Shown here in pieces: positions 25,301 through 36,014 of a DNA stretch of 64,000 nt. A program made the position numbers and the translations under genes. Source of the DNA: Paragonimus skrjabini miyazakii (Eukaryota; Platyhelminthes; Trematoda; Plagiorchiida; Troglotrematidae); assembly GCA_014338405.1 (NCBI GenBank), contig JTDE01002890.1, positions 6,687-70,686 of the forward strand, in the 5' to 3' direction. A model generated the notes under the pieces. The model was not told the DNA's origin and made no database searches. It saw only the letters and a list, made by a program, of their open reading frames with translations. Position 1 is the first letter of the stretch; each line of letters begins with the position of its first letter.

Positions 25301-26395
25301 TAACTCCACTTTGAGAAGTACCAAGCTGGTCCAAGCTTCAGCGTATCAGTGCCATGCCTTTTAGTTCGACACGATTTCTGCCTAGAGCGCGCTATTAGGT
25401 CTTCAGACATTCATTGGGGTCAACGTAGTCACTGGTAAATTTGATCGATTCCTTTGTCTCTGTCGTACTATTGGTAAATTTCATATACTCGTTAAGAGCA
25501 TTAACCAATTCTGACTATGCAATGCTTGACAAGGCGTTATCAGAATCCCGTAGGTAAAAGCACTATAGTAGCTCAAGAAACACAGACGGATGGCTGTGCA
25601 GCCTCTATCTATACTTGATGGAATAAAATTAGCTAGAATGTGGACAGTATCCAGCCTCATTTGTGAGCGCTTACAAACCTACTGACGGTCACTTTGATAA
25701 TCATTGTAAGCATAACCTTCTGGAAAACTTCTAGCATTGCAGGCATGTAGTTTGGAGATACTGTTTTTAAGAACCGGGGTTCTACATGCTGTCCTTCAGC
25801 AGTCGGTAATATTTTATTATCGAAGACTGCGTGAATAGGACGTTCAAGTGACCAGACAGAATGTCTACATAACTCTTTAGAACAACTGAAGATTACCAAT
25901 TTGGTCCAGCAGACTTGTCAGGTTACAGTTTTCGTCTCGATTTCATTAACAGTTGGTATAATACGTGTGGTCTAGCATTTTACACAGACTATCAAGACAG
26001 CTGTAAATCTACTACTCTGATCATAATAAGACGAAATATGGAAGAGTTACTGAGGTCAGACTAATCCCTTATTACTCTTTGTTAACAAAAACATGCAACT
26101 TATAGCAGGGCGAAGTCTGTACACAGAAAGTAGCCGACAACATTAAACCTGATGAGGTAAATAAAAGAGATGAAACAAGAGCTAATCGGTCGGTAAAAAG
26201 CTGCACAAGGAGTAGGTGATTAAGAGTAAAATTGCTACGTCACTTATAGGTGCGTGGGTGACCTGATGAGCAGTAAGTTGATGTCTTGCATAGTTGTCGG
26301 GAGTTTGAGTCTGTTGGTGTTCGTTATGTCAACGTACTACTCATAAAACATGCGGAGTTATTGAGCCCAAAACATAACGCTAAAACAATTACGCA
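25301..26395. other. No supported gene
   Basis: No recognisable product. The minus-strand frame at 25657-25899 matches no known family by eye. Confidence 0.45.
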
Positions 26396-26463
26396 CTGAT
26401 GATGTCACCTTGCTTGTTGATGAAACGTTTGCAACCTAAATGCCAAGCTCGGTGAACATACCA
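26396..26463 (+). repeat. Dispersed repeat with hammerhead-like core (copy 1)
   Basis: This shares about 60 bp with 39524-39590, including tgtcaccttg, gatgaaa and caacctaaatg. It reads CTGATGA (26396-26402), 19 nt, then GAAAC (26422-26426), the two conserved halves of a hammerhead core. The segment between them starts GTCACC but its 3' arm no longer pairs perfectly. It could be the terminal region of a Penelope-like or other ribozyme-bearing element; the family is not established. Confidence 0.4.
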
Positions 26464-27245
26464 TTATCAAAATCTCCACCTGCACTTGTTCACTAATAGA
26501 AAACTGGAATCGCCGACTACTTCACCCTATTTACTGACCCTTCCGTCATCATAAGACAAAGTGATTTATCACCTTTTTTTTCAGACGAGCTATCAAACGT
26601 CGCTTGAAATCCACGTACTTGGATGCCACCACTACCTGCAGTGGTGGTGCATTCCAGCCGTGGACAACCCACCTAGACAGTCTATATACGAAGCAAATTT
26701 GTTCTGGCCGTTGCCTAAAGGTTGTGAACCTCGGTCGAACAGAGGATGAAAAATAAACCTCATCCGATATTTTGAAAAAAAGATCGAAGGATGGCTCTAA
26801 GAATTTTTTTGGCTTTGACGTAAGCTCAATTCGTATGAACTTGAGGTTTTGATGCGTCAGGCACCATCACACCCAAACCTCGTTGCTATGTCATGCCCAG
26901 AAGTCAATATCTACATTGTGTGTCCTGAAATTCCTGGTCCCTCTTAAATATGTAAATAACTTATGTGGTTAGAGACCTTATTGAACTACTCAATTTGAAG
27001 TCGTGTACAGGTTCATTTTCATTACTTCACCGTCTTCTTTCGAAGTTAATTTCCTCTGCTTTTTCATGATATTGACCAAGACGAAAGTAAGTGACTGTAT
27101 CTGATCCGGTTAGTCGTCGATGAAGACGAAAGGCGACAAGTGCCCAATCAATGATACCTGCGAGAAATTACTTGGAGAAGGAAGCAATCCGATGGCCTGA
27201 CAGTGACAACAGACGATAAACCGTGAAGAAAGTCTGCTACTCAGT
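26464..27245. other. No supported gene
   Basis: Nothing recognisable. The short plus-strand frame at 26561-26749 is not called. Confidence 0.5.
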
Positions 27246-27249
27246 CTGT

Positions 27250-27965
27250 TGTAAACGAGCCGACGACTTAGGAGTTTACTTTGGTAGGCAATGCATTGTG
27301 CGGGTTCTTGTCAAACATCTTGCTGAAATCACGAAACTCCGCGTCTGTCGCTTTGCTATCAACTTTTTTATATATCCGCCATTTTCTACCAAATGAGACC
27401 GCCAGTTCTGTAATGCACTCTGCTTCCCGTGAAGGGGTTTAGGACAATACAAATGCTGTTGGAACGAACGAACCACCAGATACTCGATTACTTTACCAAC
27501 CACAAAAGATAAGCTTACTAGTCGATTGTTGACAATCTGTGGGCGTTTACTTTTCTTGCACATGGGCGTAATTACGACTTGTTTCCACTCCTCCGGCTTT
27601 GTGCTTTCCTCCAGGGACTGCGGTTATCTTCACCGCTAGCTATCTTAGACACAAATAATGGATGTTGTCCAAGACGGAGGATATGTCGTCGTCGATTCTC
27701 CTCAGCTCGCATTCCACTTCTGCAATAATGAACTGATTCAACAGGATTTGGCGCAGCCACATCGCGCGAGTCAGACTGCGTATAGATCCTGGGAAAAGAC
27801 GGTGCCGAGCCAGTAAATTGGTTTTGTCTGTCCCCTACAATTTCATCTTAATGCTGGTCCGTGCGATGTCGGATATATGCCCAGAGCTTCTTGGATGCTG
27901 CGGCCGATTCCACGGTCAGCCTTTCTTTGTACTGCTGAGATTTTTGGGCTTCACTGTATTGTAGT
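27250..27965 (-). mobile_element. CR1-like (SR1-type) non-LTR retrotransposon, N-terminal half of RT
   Basis: Read from about 27960 down on the minus strand: YKERLTVESAAASKKLWAYI (about 27880-27940), the linker that precedes RT in CR1-like elements; KPEEWKQVVITPMCKK near 27550-27600; NNRLVSLSFVVGKVIEYLV (about 27475-27535), equivalent to NYRPVSLTSVVGKVLE; and RT motif A as DFSKMFDKNPH (about 27300-27335), with both aspartates kept. Frameshifts and one stop separate these blocks. Similarity ends right after motif A, so the YADD motif and everything 3' are missing. That is unusual for normal 5' truncation and implies a later deletion. Confidence 0.85.
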
Positions 27966-29590
27966 GACTTCTCGTTCTTCAGTACACATTGTAGGAAGTG
28001 TGACTAGGCGATAGCTCATCCATCGCAAATGTCTGTGTGTTGAGAACAGTACGCAGTTCAACATCAGATCATGGGGCCACTTGGACTGAGAAAGACTACC
28101 ATGCACACACGCAAGACATTCCACAACAGCGTTCATTCTGTTCCTGATTTTGCGTTGGTTTACATCAACCTTGATCGTGATATCACCCTACCCCAAAGTT
28201 TCTGCCACTTCTCTTGTTTTCATAAACCACGGACGACAAATGGCAGGGGTCCTAAGCTGAAAGAGAAAATAAATGTTTTTAAGTGAACTTGCATGGAATA
28301 TGAAATGCTTTCTGACATTAGGACATACAGCAATGTAATTCACATGAGGCCCGGGATTCTGATTAAGTTGAATTGTGACCATAAAGTCCAAAGAAATCTT
28401 CAACGTATATTAAACTAAGGGAGCTGAATAAAAGGATTGCGGTTTATCAAGAGATTATATCGGTTAGTTTGTACGAATGACTGCCCACGTAGACTTAGCA
28501 CACTTATCATCCCTTAATTGATGTTTTGTTGTGAGTACGTTGCCGATTCACTCGTCCAAGACTATGAATACCTTGGAAACATCACTAGTCATAGCACTGC
28601 ACGGTTATCTCACCCACATCTGCGGAGCCAAAAGTTAACTTGCGTAACGCACGTTTGAATTCGCAACCGGTGAGATGTTCATTGGACAGTTACAATCCCA
28701 CCGGCATAACACTTCCGAAGGCGGTTTGCTTTCAGGGTGATTACGTTTGGGAGTTAAGTTTTATTTTACCAAAAGGAAGCTCTACTTGACTGAGATCCTG
28801 TTATCGTGCCTCTCCTAGGATTCCGTCTATCTCACGCTGGCTACCTGCACAGTAGCTGCTCCGGAATCTGCTCTTTAACCATTTTAGGTGCATATGCATG
28901 TCACCGGAGCTGAAGGGGTATCAGTATAGTTTTAGCTGGGTGCATGTCCGTTCGGTAAGGTGTTTCAATGTTCGGGACTACGTGCAAGCAGGTTTTAGGT
29001 TTAGGTTTTACTGGTGCATAACAACGTGAACAACAGAATGTTTCGGTATACAAGTAGATCATCTTCGAGATTCAAACTGCATCTCTTCAGACGAATCTCT
29101 CAAAGCGTCCGAAAACAGCTTAGTCTTAGCCAACCGAGCCCGCAATTCATGGTCTGGGAACAGACCCATTAGAAGATTGCTATTCAGAAAACAGAACTCT
29201 GAACGACTGTTCACACTGTCGCCGCTGGTGCGGATTTCAGAACTGGCTTTAATGCCTACATCAGACCCAGTCAAATTTGGTTGCCCTTATCACTAAAATT
29301 GTGGCCATTCACTTCAGTTCTTCTTTGCCAAGCTCAGTCGCACACTGTTGTCGTTAAAAATGCAGAGTGGATTGTCGAACCACATAACATGCTTAGAGTA
29401 GGGATGTAGGGTTGTTAAAATAATAAATACTTACTGAATGCTGAGGGGTAACTATTAAACCTATGATCAACCACAGACCCAAGGTGAGTTAGATTTATGA
29501 CTTAACGCTACTTTATGTCAGTTGCTATATCAAAATTACTACAGGTTTACCCCTTCGGATATACTTCTCTTTTCATCTCCATAACGTGTA
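27966..29590. other. No supported gene
   Basis: Frames at 27951-28136 and 29059-29274 (minus) were examined. Neither matches the CR1 endonuclease expected upstream of the RT relic nor any other family. A fragment reading DYEYLGNITS near 28560 (plus) resembles a post-catalytic RT block but is too short to call. Confidence 0.4.
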
Positions 29591-29594
29591 GTTA

Positions 29595-29790
29595 CTGAAC
29601 AGTTAGGTTTACACAACGCCTTCCACAATGTCTAGTGGTCCACAATGTCAAGCGCCTTGGCATCCTTAACATAAAGCAAGTGTAGCTGTTACCTACTATG
29701 CTATACTTATCTTGGGTCCAGCATGCGGCAAACACTATGTCAATCGTGCTCTGACTGATCCGTAACCTATAGTGATCCCCAAGTATATAA
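29595..29790 (-). mobile_element. Non-LTR RT relic around motif A
   Basis: The minus-strand translation reads STIDIVFAACWTQDKYSIVG (about 29690-29750) and, one frame over, YVKDAKALDIVDH-stop-TLWKALCK (about 29600-29660). This is the order RSTxDaIFxLRQLQEKY...FVDxxKAFDxVDHxxLWKxL of a non-LTR reverse transcriptase around motif A. The second motif A position keeps aspartate while the phenylalanine is leucine. There is a frameshift plus a stop. It differs from the 27.3 kb RT, so it belongs to another family or clade. Confidence 0.7.
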
Positions 29791-29844
29791 GCTTTCAATA
29801 TTAAGCTTCTTGAGCAGAATGCCATCCAGAATCTTTCCAAAACA

Positions 29845-32028
29845 GGTTGGTCTGCTCCTCAGTTCCCAGATACTGTGAAAGGGCTTGTGTTGAAGCGCGT
29901 TCACAATTGGACTACTGCGCTTCCAAAGCTTTTGTGATTACTCACCTTCACTCGAACCCTTCACATTTTGGGGTTGTTGAGCAGCCTTCGGTTCCTTTAC
30001 CAAGCCTGTGGTGCGAAAAGTTAGTTGTGGTCATCCGGACAATGACTGCCGACTGATCAATCAGATCGTCAAAGTGCACGTACCTCCTATTTTGTATGGA
30101 AATCGCCAGAGTGCCTAGTCACCACCAGTGCTTTCTAGACTGGGCAGGTCAGCCAAAAAATGTTTTAGGCAAATCATAGAGTTTTCTATGCTGTCACTGG
30201 CTAGTAAATACATACCTTGGAATTTTTCCACTAATTTTCCATAATTCACGAAGACGTCCAATAAGTTGACTGCTGCAACTATGGACTTGGTTCCTTTTGT
30301 TTTCACTACTTATATCATTTATGGAGGCTTCAAAAGCTTTGTTCTCGTATAAACACATTTAAATGATCAAATATTTGACACACCGCTTCTAGGCAGATTT
30401 TCTTAAAGGCTACTGATTTGATCCTTTCCTCCAGGTCAAGAGTAATAAATACAGAATTGTCATGGTAATGAAGTGTTATGACATATTTAAAAATACCTTC
30501 GTTTTAAGTCTCTTAACATCTAGACTTCATCGCCGGTCAACCGAAGTACAGCAGTTGGATTTGCAAAAGCGACTAAACAACCTAGTCCTGACCAGTCTAA
30601 AATCCGATTTTTATTCCACCCCTCTTAGCCGTCGGCTAGAATCGAATACCAGATTGTGATTAGCACACGTGTTTATGACGGTCACAGCTTCATTGGCTAC
30701 ACCAATATCACGAAGCTCGAAAACGTCTCACTGTGTTATTATGTCATAATTTAATTGGTACTTCAAAACTACCCAGAGAAGACAGTCGTTTACTCGCTGA
30801 TTTCGAGCCGGAGGGCTGATAATTGAAGTGTTCCTTTTCATCACCGACGTACTTGAACAAATCAGCGCATACCACCACATCTATATTCATGTGCTTCTTT
30901 CCTTGATTCCTATCCAGTTATTCAGCACTACCTCTGACTGTTTTACGACTCCAAACATCTTTTCATAAGTTACTATCGTTAAAATTGAGTAGCATTTTCC
31001 CCCCTTCTCGTGTAATAACTATGGCCGTCAGCATACAAAGTACATACTACTCGTGGATGCCATGTGTAATTTTCTAGATATCGGCTGTTTTTTTATATAT
31101 CACTCGTTCTGTTGCGGCTTCACTGCTTGTTTATTGATCGAAACTGATTGACGTGTACAGCCCAATAGCAATAATTCCTGTTCGCTAGATTTTTAAACCG
31201 CCGTTTCTCAATCTGTCCAGTTTCACTGGGTCTTAATTGTATTTTCTTACACCACGTCGCACGCGCATAGTTCAGGAGCGGAATATGGAAATAATACTTA
31301 TACTCGCCAATTACACTTAAGAAAACGTTTTTTTTGATAGTATGTTTCTATCTCTCAATATCCATATTTTGATTTAAATCTAGTCGATTCGCACAATTAA
31401 ATGGGGGGTAAATCTTAATCGCTTGCTCACTAAGACAGCAGATGAGTATAATCTGGCTTAGTAGTCTTCTCGGCTATCGTACACTGATTTACATTTTTTT
31501 CATGTGAATTGCTCTCATCCGTCCGACCGGTTGCATCCATGCCCACTTAGTATGCGTTCAGACAATTTTATTTTGATGTGGCCCTTCTGTGTGGTTCATG
31601 CAATCGTTTAGCAGTCAACTTACACCACCCTTCTCTCCGCTTTGACGGCGTACTCATCTGCACTTACTAATCTTACAGGAGATGGTTCTGACACTTTGAT
31701 CGGGGAATAGGCGTTACAATCACACGTACTAATGAACAGACACATAACGAGACAGACAGACCGACCAACTGACTGGCAGGCAGGCATGAAGTCTGGCAGA
31801 AATGCAAGCAATCGAGAATAAGCTTGATAGGAACCAGCTTTCTTCCACAATCGATTTTACGGAAAACTCGATATATTTCCCCACACATTAACGTCATTAT
31901 AAATTAATAAATGCCACACTTTTTGAAGTATTTTCGTATGAGCTCACTTAAACACTTTTGTTAGAAAAACGGTTAAACGAAATTTAAATTGCGCGAAAAT
32001 TCCCAGTGCAGTCATGAAAAGCACTGTG
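29845..32028. other. No supported gene
   Basis: Only short frames without identity were seen (for example 29847-30056 plus, 31620-31897 minus). Confidence 0.5.
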
Positions 32029-32029
32029 T

Positions 32030-32330
32030 AGCGAACAAGCTCGTTTTCAGTGATTCATCATCAGGCTAAATACACCATATTTATATCACGAATTTTACAG
32101 GGGAATCATTAAAGAGGGTAAACGGGGAACGAGTGGTTAATCAGGTCAGTCAGTACAATGTCATGCTGCAGTCAAGTACCCACTTGAACCGTGGGTCATG
32201 ACAGGCTAACAGGGTGTGAGGTTGGCTATTGGTTAGAAAGAAGTATGCCAAAGGAGCTGATTGATCAACCACACTGAATGAGATTAATCCTTATCCTCAT
32301 CATCATCCTTACACAATCCTAGAACTAATG
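32030..32330 (-). mobile_element. Penelope-like element 3' tail (non-coding)
   Basis: The block at 32035-32066 (complement of gcctgatgatgaatcactga) matches the tail at 35580-35612 of a segment whose upstream part encodes a Penelope-type C-terminus. The coding end itself was not identified here. The tail contains CTGATGA (complement of 32058-32064), 9 nt, then GAAAAC (complement of 32043-32048), which resembles a shortened hammerhead core. Confidence 0.5.
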
Positions 32331-32334
32331 TGTT

Positions 32335-35300
32335 ACCTGTTTACTCATGCGATTTTCATCGGGTTACCTGCATGCACGAGTGGTTGTGATCGTACATCGA
32401 TTGTAACTGCAACAGATATTGCTGAAGAGTGTACATCGTCAAACTGTTTAAAACATAGAATATGATGCCACAAAGATGTAAAACTGTTTAACTTTTAAAG
32501 CGTATACGATATTCAAACACGTTATTGGAGAGGACATTGTTTGAACTTCTCTCACCCTTATAAAGTGTTAAGGTTAACTTTGTAGCCATTTGAATCGTAT
32601 GCAAGGGAAACAGTTTCGAACGTTGGTTATTTTTCTCTCGAGAAATAACGGTTGGGATGTTCGTACTTGTGCCCACTGATATTGGAGTAAAATATCTAGT
32701 TACTTTGTCATACATTCTGGAAACAGTGTAGTTGTTCGGTTGCACTTCGTTATAGACGGCTTTTAGTTACAAGTCACAGTCACAGTGTTAGGGGACATTT
32801 CAGACGGCTAGGAGTGATTATAAACTGGTGCTCAGTGTCGACAAATTTTACTTTGAACCAATTCATTTTGTGCTCTGAAACTGGCTGAAGTTCACAGAGC
32901 TGCTCGTAGAAGTTCTCAAACTTTGTCTGTGTCCTTATAACATTTAGTTTGGTAGGGAAAGAAACAAAATGTTGAGCCAAGAAACAATGCTTCAAGCTGC
33001 AACTTGTCCAGTTCTATTGACGACAAATTCATTACATATTTGTTTGTTCCTTAGGAAACTGTTCCTCAACTAGGTCATGATTCAAAGAATTTTCGAGCTC
33101 ACTTGCAGTAGACAATCTAGTTTTTTACGGCAGTGCAACAAAACTTTTCAAACTGCATCCGACATATCAAGAATAATCCATCAAGCAGGAATCGTCTGTT
33201 TCAATATATTGCGCGGTTTTGGCCAAACGTTATTTTGTTTCTTCCAGGTGAATTTTTGTTAGGCGACGCAGACTTTTTGCACGTAATTGCCTACAGTAGG
33301 ACATCGGGACCACCTTATGGCGAATGCATCTAAGTAAAAAACCCACGCGTATGCATAATTTTGAAATCTTGCATCTGAACTTAACAAGACCATCAAGATC
33401 TTGGATAGTAGCGTTCGAGAGGCGTCGGTGTACAAATAACCATTTCCCCTTGAGAACTTGAATAGGGCAGATAAAATACTGACATTACACGATTTATGCT
33501 CGAGCAAGGTTATCTGCATCTCTCCTGGTGTTTACTGCAGACGAGTTCAAATGTACGAAATTCCAAACCACAAAACGATCACAAAAAGTTAAGGTTCAAA
33601 AGTAGTTCGGTTGCTACCAAGACAGCATCAACGTCACAAACAGTCCTGGTAAGCCAGGAGCTAAAGGAGACTAGCTTGTGTGATATGCACTCTTGTCATT
33701 AAGCGATAAACAGCGCGTTCAAATGTTTGTTACAATTCGCGTTCACTTTCTAAAGTCGAATAGCAACTACGAGTTAGTAACTAGCTGGTTAAGGAATGGG
33801 CATGAGTAGTTGGGTTCAACCAAGTTTCTTTTGCTAACTCTTACACTGTCAGTAAGGACCTAGGTTATTCGGACGTGTACTATGAATACAAATCGACAGT
33901 TAGATACCTAGCCAAATTCTTGACGATCTAACGGTTGAATGATAAAATATATGCTTATTTGGCAAATGAAACTGAAACTCCTCACTATAATAGATTGGCA
34001 ACTGTTTTTCTTCGAGGCTTTGGACCTTGTGATCTATCTAACGTTTAGTTGGAATAACCGAATAATGGACGTAGGTGCATCAATATAACAACTGACATAT
34101 GGTAGGGTGGACGATAATTATGGGGCACGTGGGTGGAAACACGCGATATCTATTACTTCAGTGGACTTTCCTTACTGATTTGGTTGATGGACTATAAGTT
34201 TTATATCTCACCAGCCGACTACTGAAACCCAATCTGTTTAAAAATATTCAAATAATAGCCAACAATTAACCGCTCATACGGTTTTGACATACAGTCTTTT
34301 GCCCACACAACATTGCTTGTGACTGTTTGCCTAGCAGGACTTCACTAATTTCTAAGGGTTTGATTTGTTACATAATAACACACAGAGGCAGTTGATCAGG
34401 TCGATATTGGGATTTATTGTCAAGATACCCTTGTATCTGATGATCTTGGTTTTACTGTTTATGCAGCTCATACTACAGCTGTATTAGTGTTCAAGTAGAC
34501 GATTAGATGTGACACACAGGTACTAGTTTGTCGTAGTCGAGCTACTGGTATCAGTCTTGTCCGCCTCATTACACATAAAAACGTAGGGTTGTTGGTCTCT
34601 AATAAACAGTTAGCAAGTGAACAGAGAAGTTGAGATCCTAAATACCTCTGTTCTTGATATGGTCATCACCTGCAAAAATACAGCAGTGAAACTGGGATAT
34701 ATTTAACAACTTAAGGTTGATCAACGAAACCTCTGTCATTTCGTAAGGTTGTTCTCCGTACGTAGATTTTATGCTTTGTAAGAAGAGTTTTTTATTTGAA
34801 TCTTTTTGAACTACTGCACAAGGCAACATATCTTGAGGTTCGTACTAACACTAACAGATCATTGTCAAGTAGAGTGAATGTATTGTGTCGTCTTTTTCAT
34901 ATTAAGCTTTGGTAGAAACATTTGTTTTATCTAGTACACTGTTTATTGCGTATTGTTACTATCGTTTGCAACAAAGGCTGACAGATCTGATTAGCTCATA
35001 TCTAGTCGAATTGGTATTCTAACAGAGGAGTTGGTGTTCCCATGGCACAACAACCGAAAAAATCATTTTTATGCAAGCACTGCGGTTGCTCACCCTTCAA
35101 AGGCTTTTCGCATTGGTAGTTTTATTCTGGGATTTTTATTAAAAAATATGAATCGTTGGATAGCGAATAAAACATAGTTTCACGATTCGTTTGATTTCGG
35201 TGATTGTTCCATTGACTCGGGTATTGTTTAGGTGGAATTCGGATAATCGAGGTCCCAAACTAACTCTAGCCCAATAAAAGTATGTTACACGTCGTGCCCT

Positions 35301-35565
35301 TTGACTAATCTGGGTGATTATCCTTATCGACCAGAATTCCACAGAATATGATCCTTTCCCGAGGAAACTGTTTGCACGTCATTTCTTGTATCGCCTGAGG
35401 CTAGTGGTTGGTCAGCGCATCTTATGCTCTTTGTATGTCATTCATTTACTCATATTACCTAAGGAGTTTGCTGTAGCTGCTCAGTTTGCTGACTGCAGTT
35501 TCTACTGTATACAAGACCTAAAATTTTAACCTTTCAATGATCCACCTCTCTGGCTAGATTCTTAA
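32335..35565. other. No supported gene
   Basis: Short unassigned frames only (for example 32488-32745 minus, 33259-33519 minus, 35314-35529 plus). Confidence 0.5.
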
Positions 35566-35569
35566 GAAG

Positions 35570-36010
35570 TCAATTTTTGCAAACAGCTGTTTTCGGTAAT
35601 TCTCATCAGGCTATTACAATTACATAGGATAAATGCGAGTTATATATGAAAATTGTAACGCGTCAAATAGGTCATCAAAAAAATCACGGGAGTGGTGCGG
35701 ATTACAGTCTACTGCGGGAGGGTGGGTGAATGTGTTGGAGTGTTACACATGCCTGTCATGAGACATGCGTTCATCAGTGTTGAATGGCTCACGGTTACAC
35801 GGGTTTCCAGTGGATGTGAAATGATTGACCAGGGGAGGTGGAGGGCTTGTACGAATTGCTTTTGGGCACATAGACAAGGATTGTGGAGTCTGATAGCAAT
35901 CGCATTCTGACAGCTCTGGAGCAGAATTGACGTACCTTGTAGATGACTTGAAACGCTTCATCCGGATTTATTTGACGATCACTGTAAATTCTAATCACCT
36001 GCTTTGTCTC
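35570..36010 (-). mobile_element. Penelope-like element: C-terminus of the GIY-YIG region plus 3' tail
   Basis: On the minus strand INPDEAFQVIYKV (about 35930-35970) and, after a frameshift, AIAIRLHNPCLCAQKQF and VQALHLPW (about 35830-35905). This is the (A)xAIRxxxPxLCxQKxxVxxLxLPW signature at the end of Penelope-like proteins, downstream of the GIY-YIG nuclease. The remaining 3' tail runs to about 35570 and includes CTGATGA (complement of 35603-35609), 8 nt, then GAAAAC (complement of 35589-35594). RT and the nuclease catalytic motif are absent. Confidence 0.75.
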
Positions 36011-36014
36011 TTCC

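Noticed and set aside
26148..26180. CTGATGA followed 16 nt later by GAAAC, resembling a hammerhead core
   Set aside because: The intervening bases cannot form stem II and no stem I arms are visible, so it is treated as coincidence.
32280..32310. CAT-rich run as another RTE 3' end
   Set aside because: Flanking sequence does not match the RTE tails at 5.0 or 24.9 kb; it belongs to the Penelope-like tail region.
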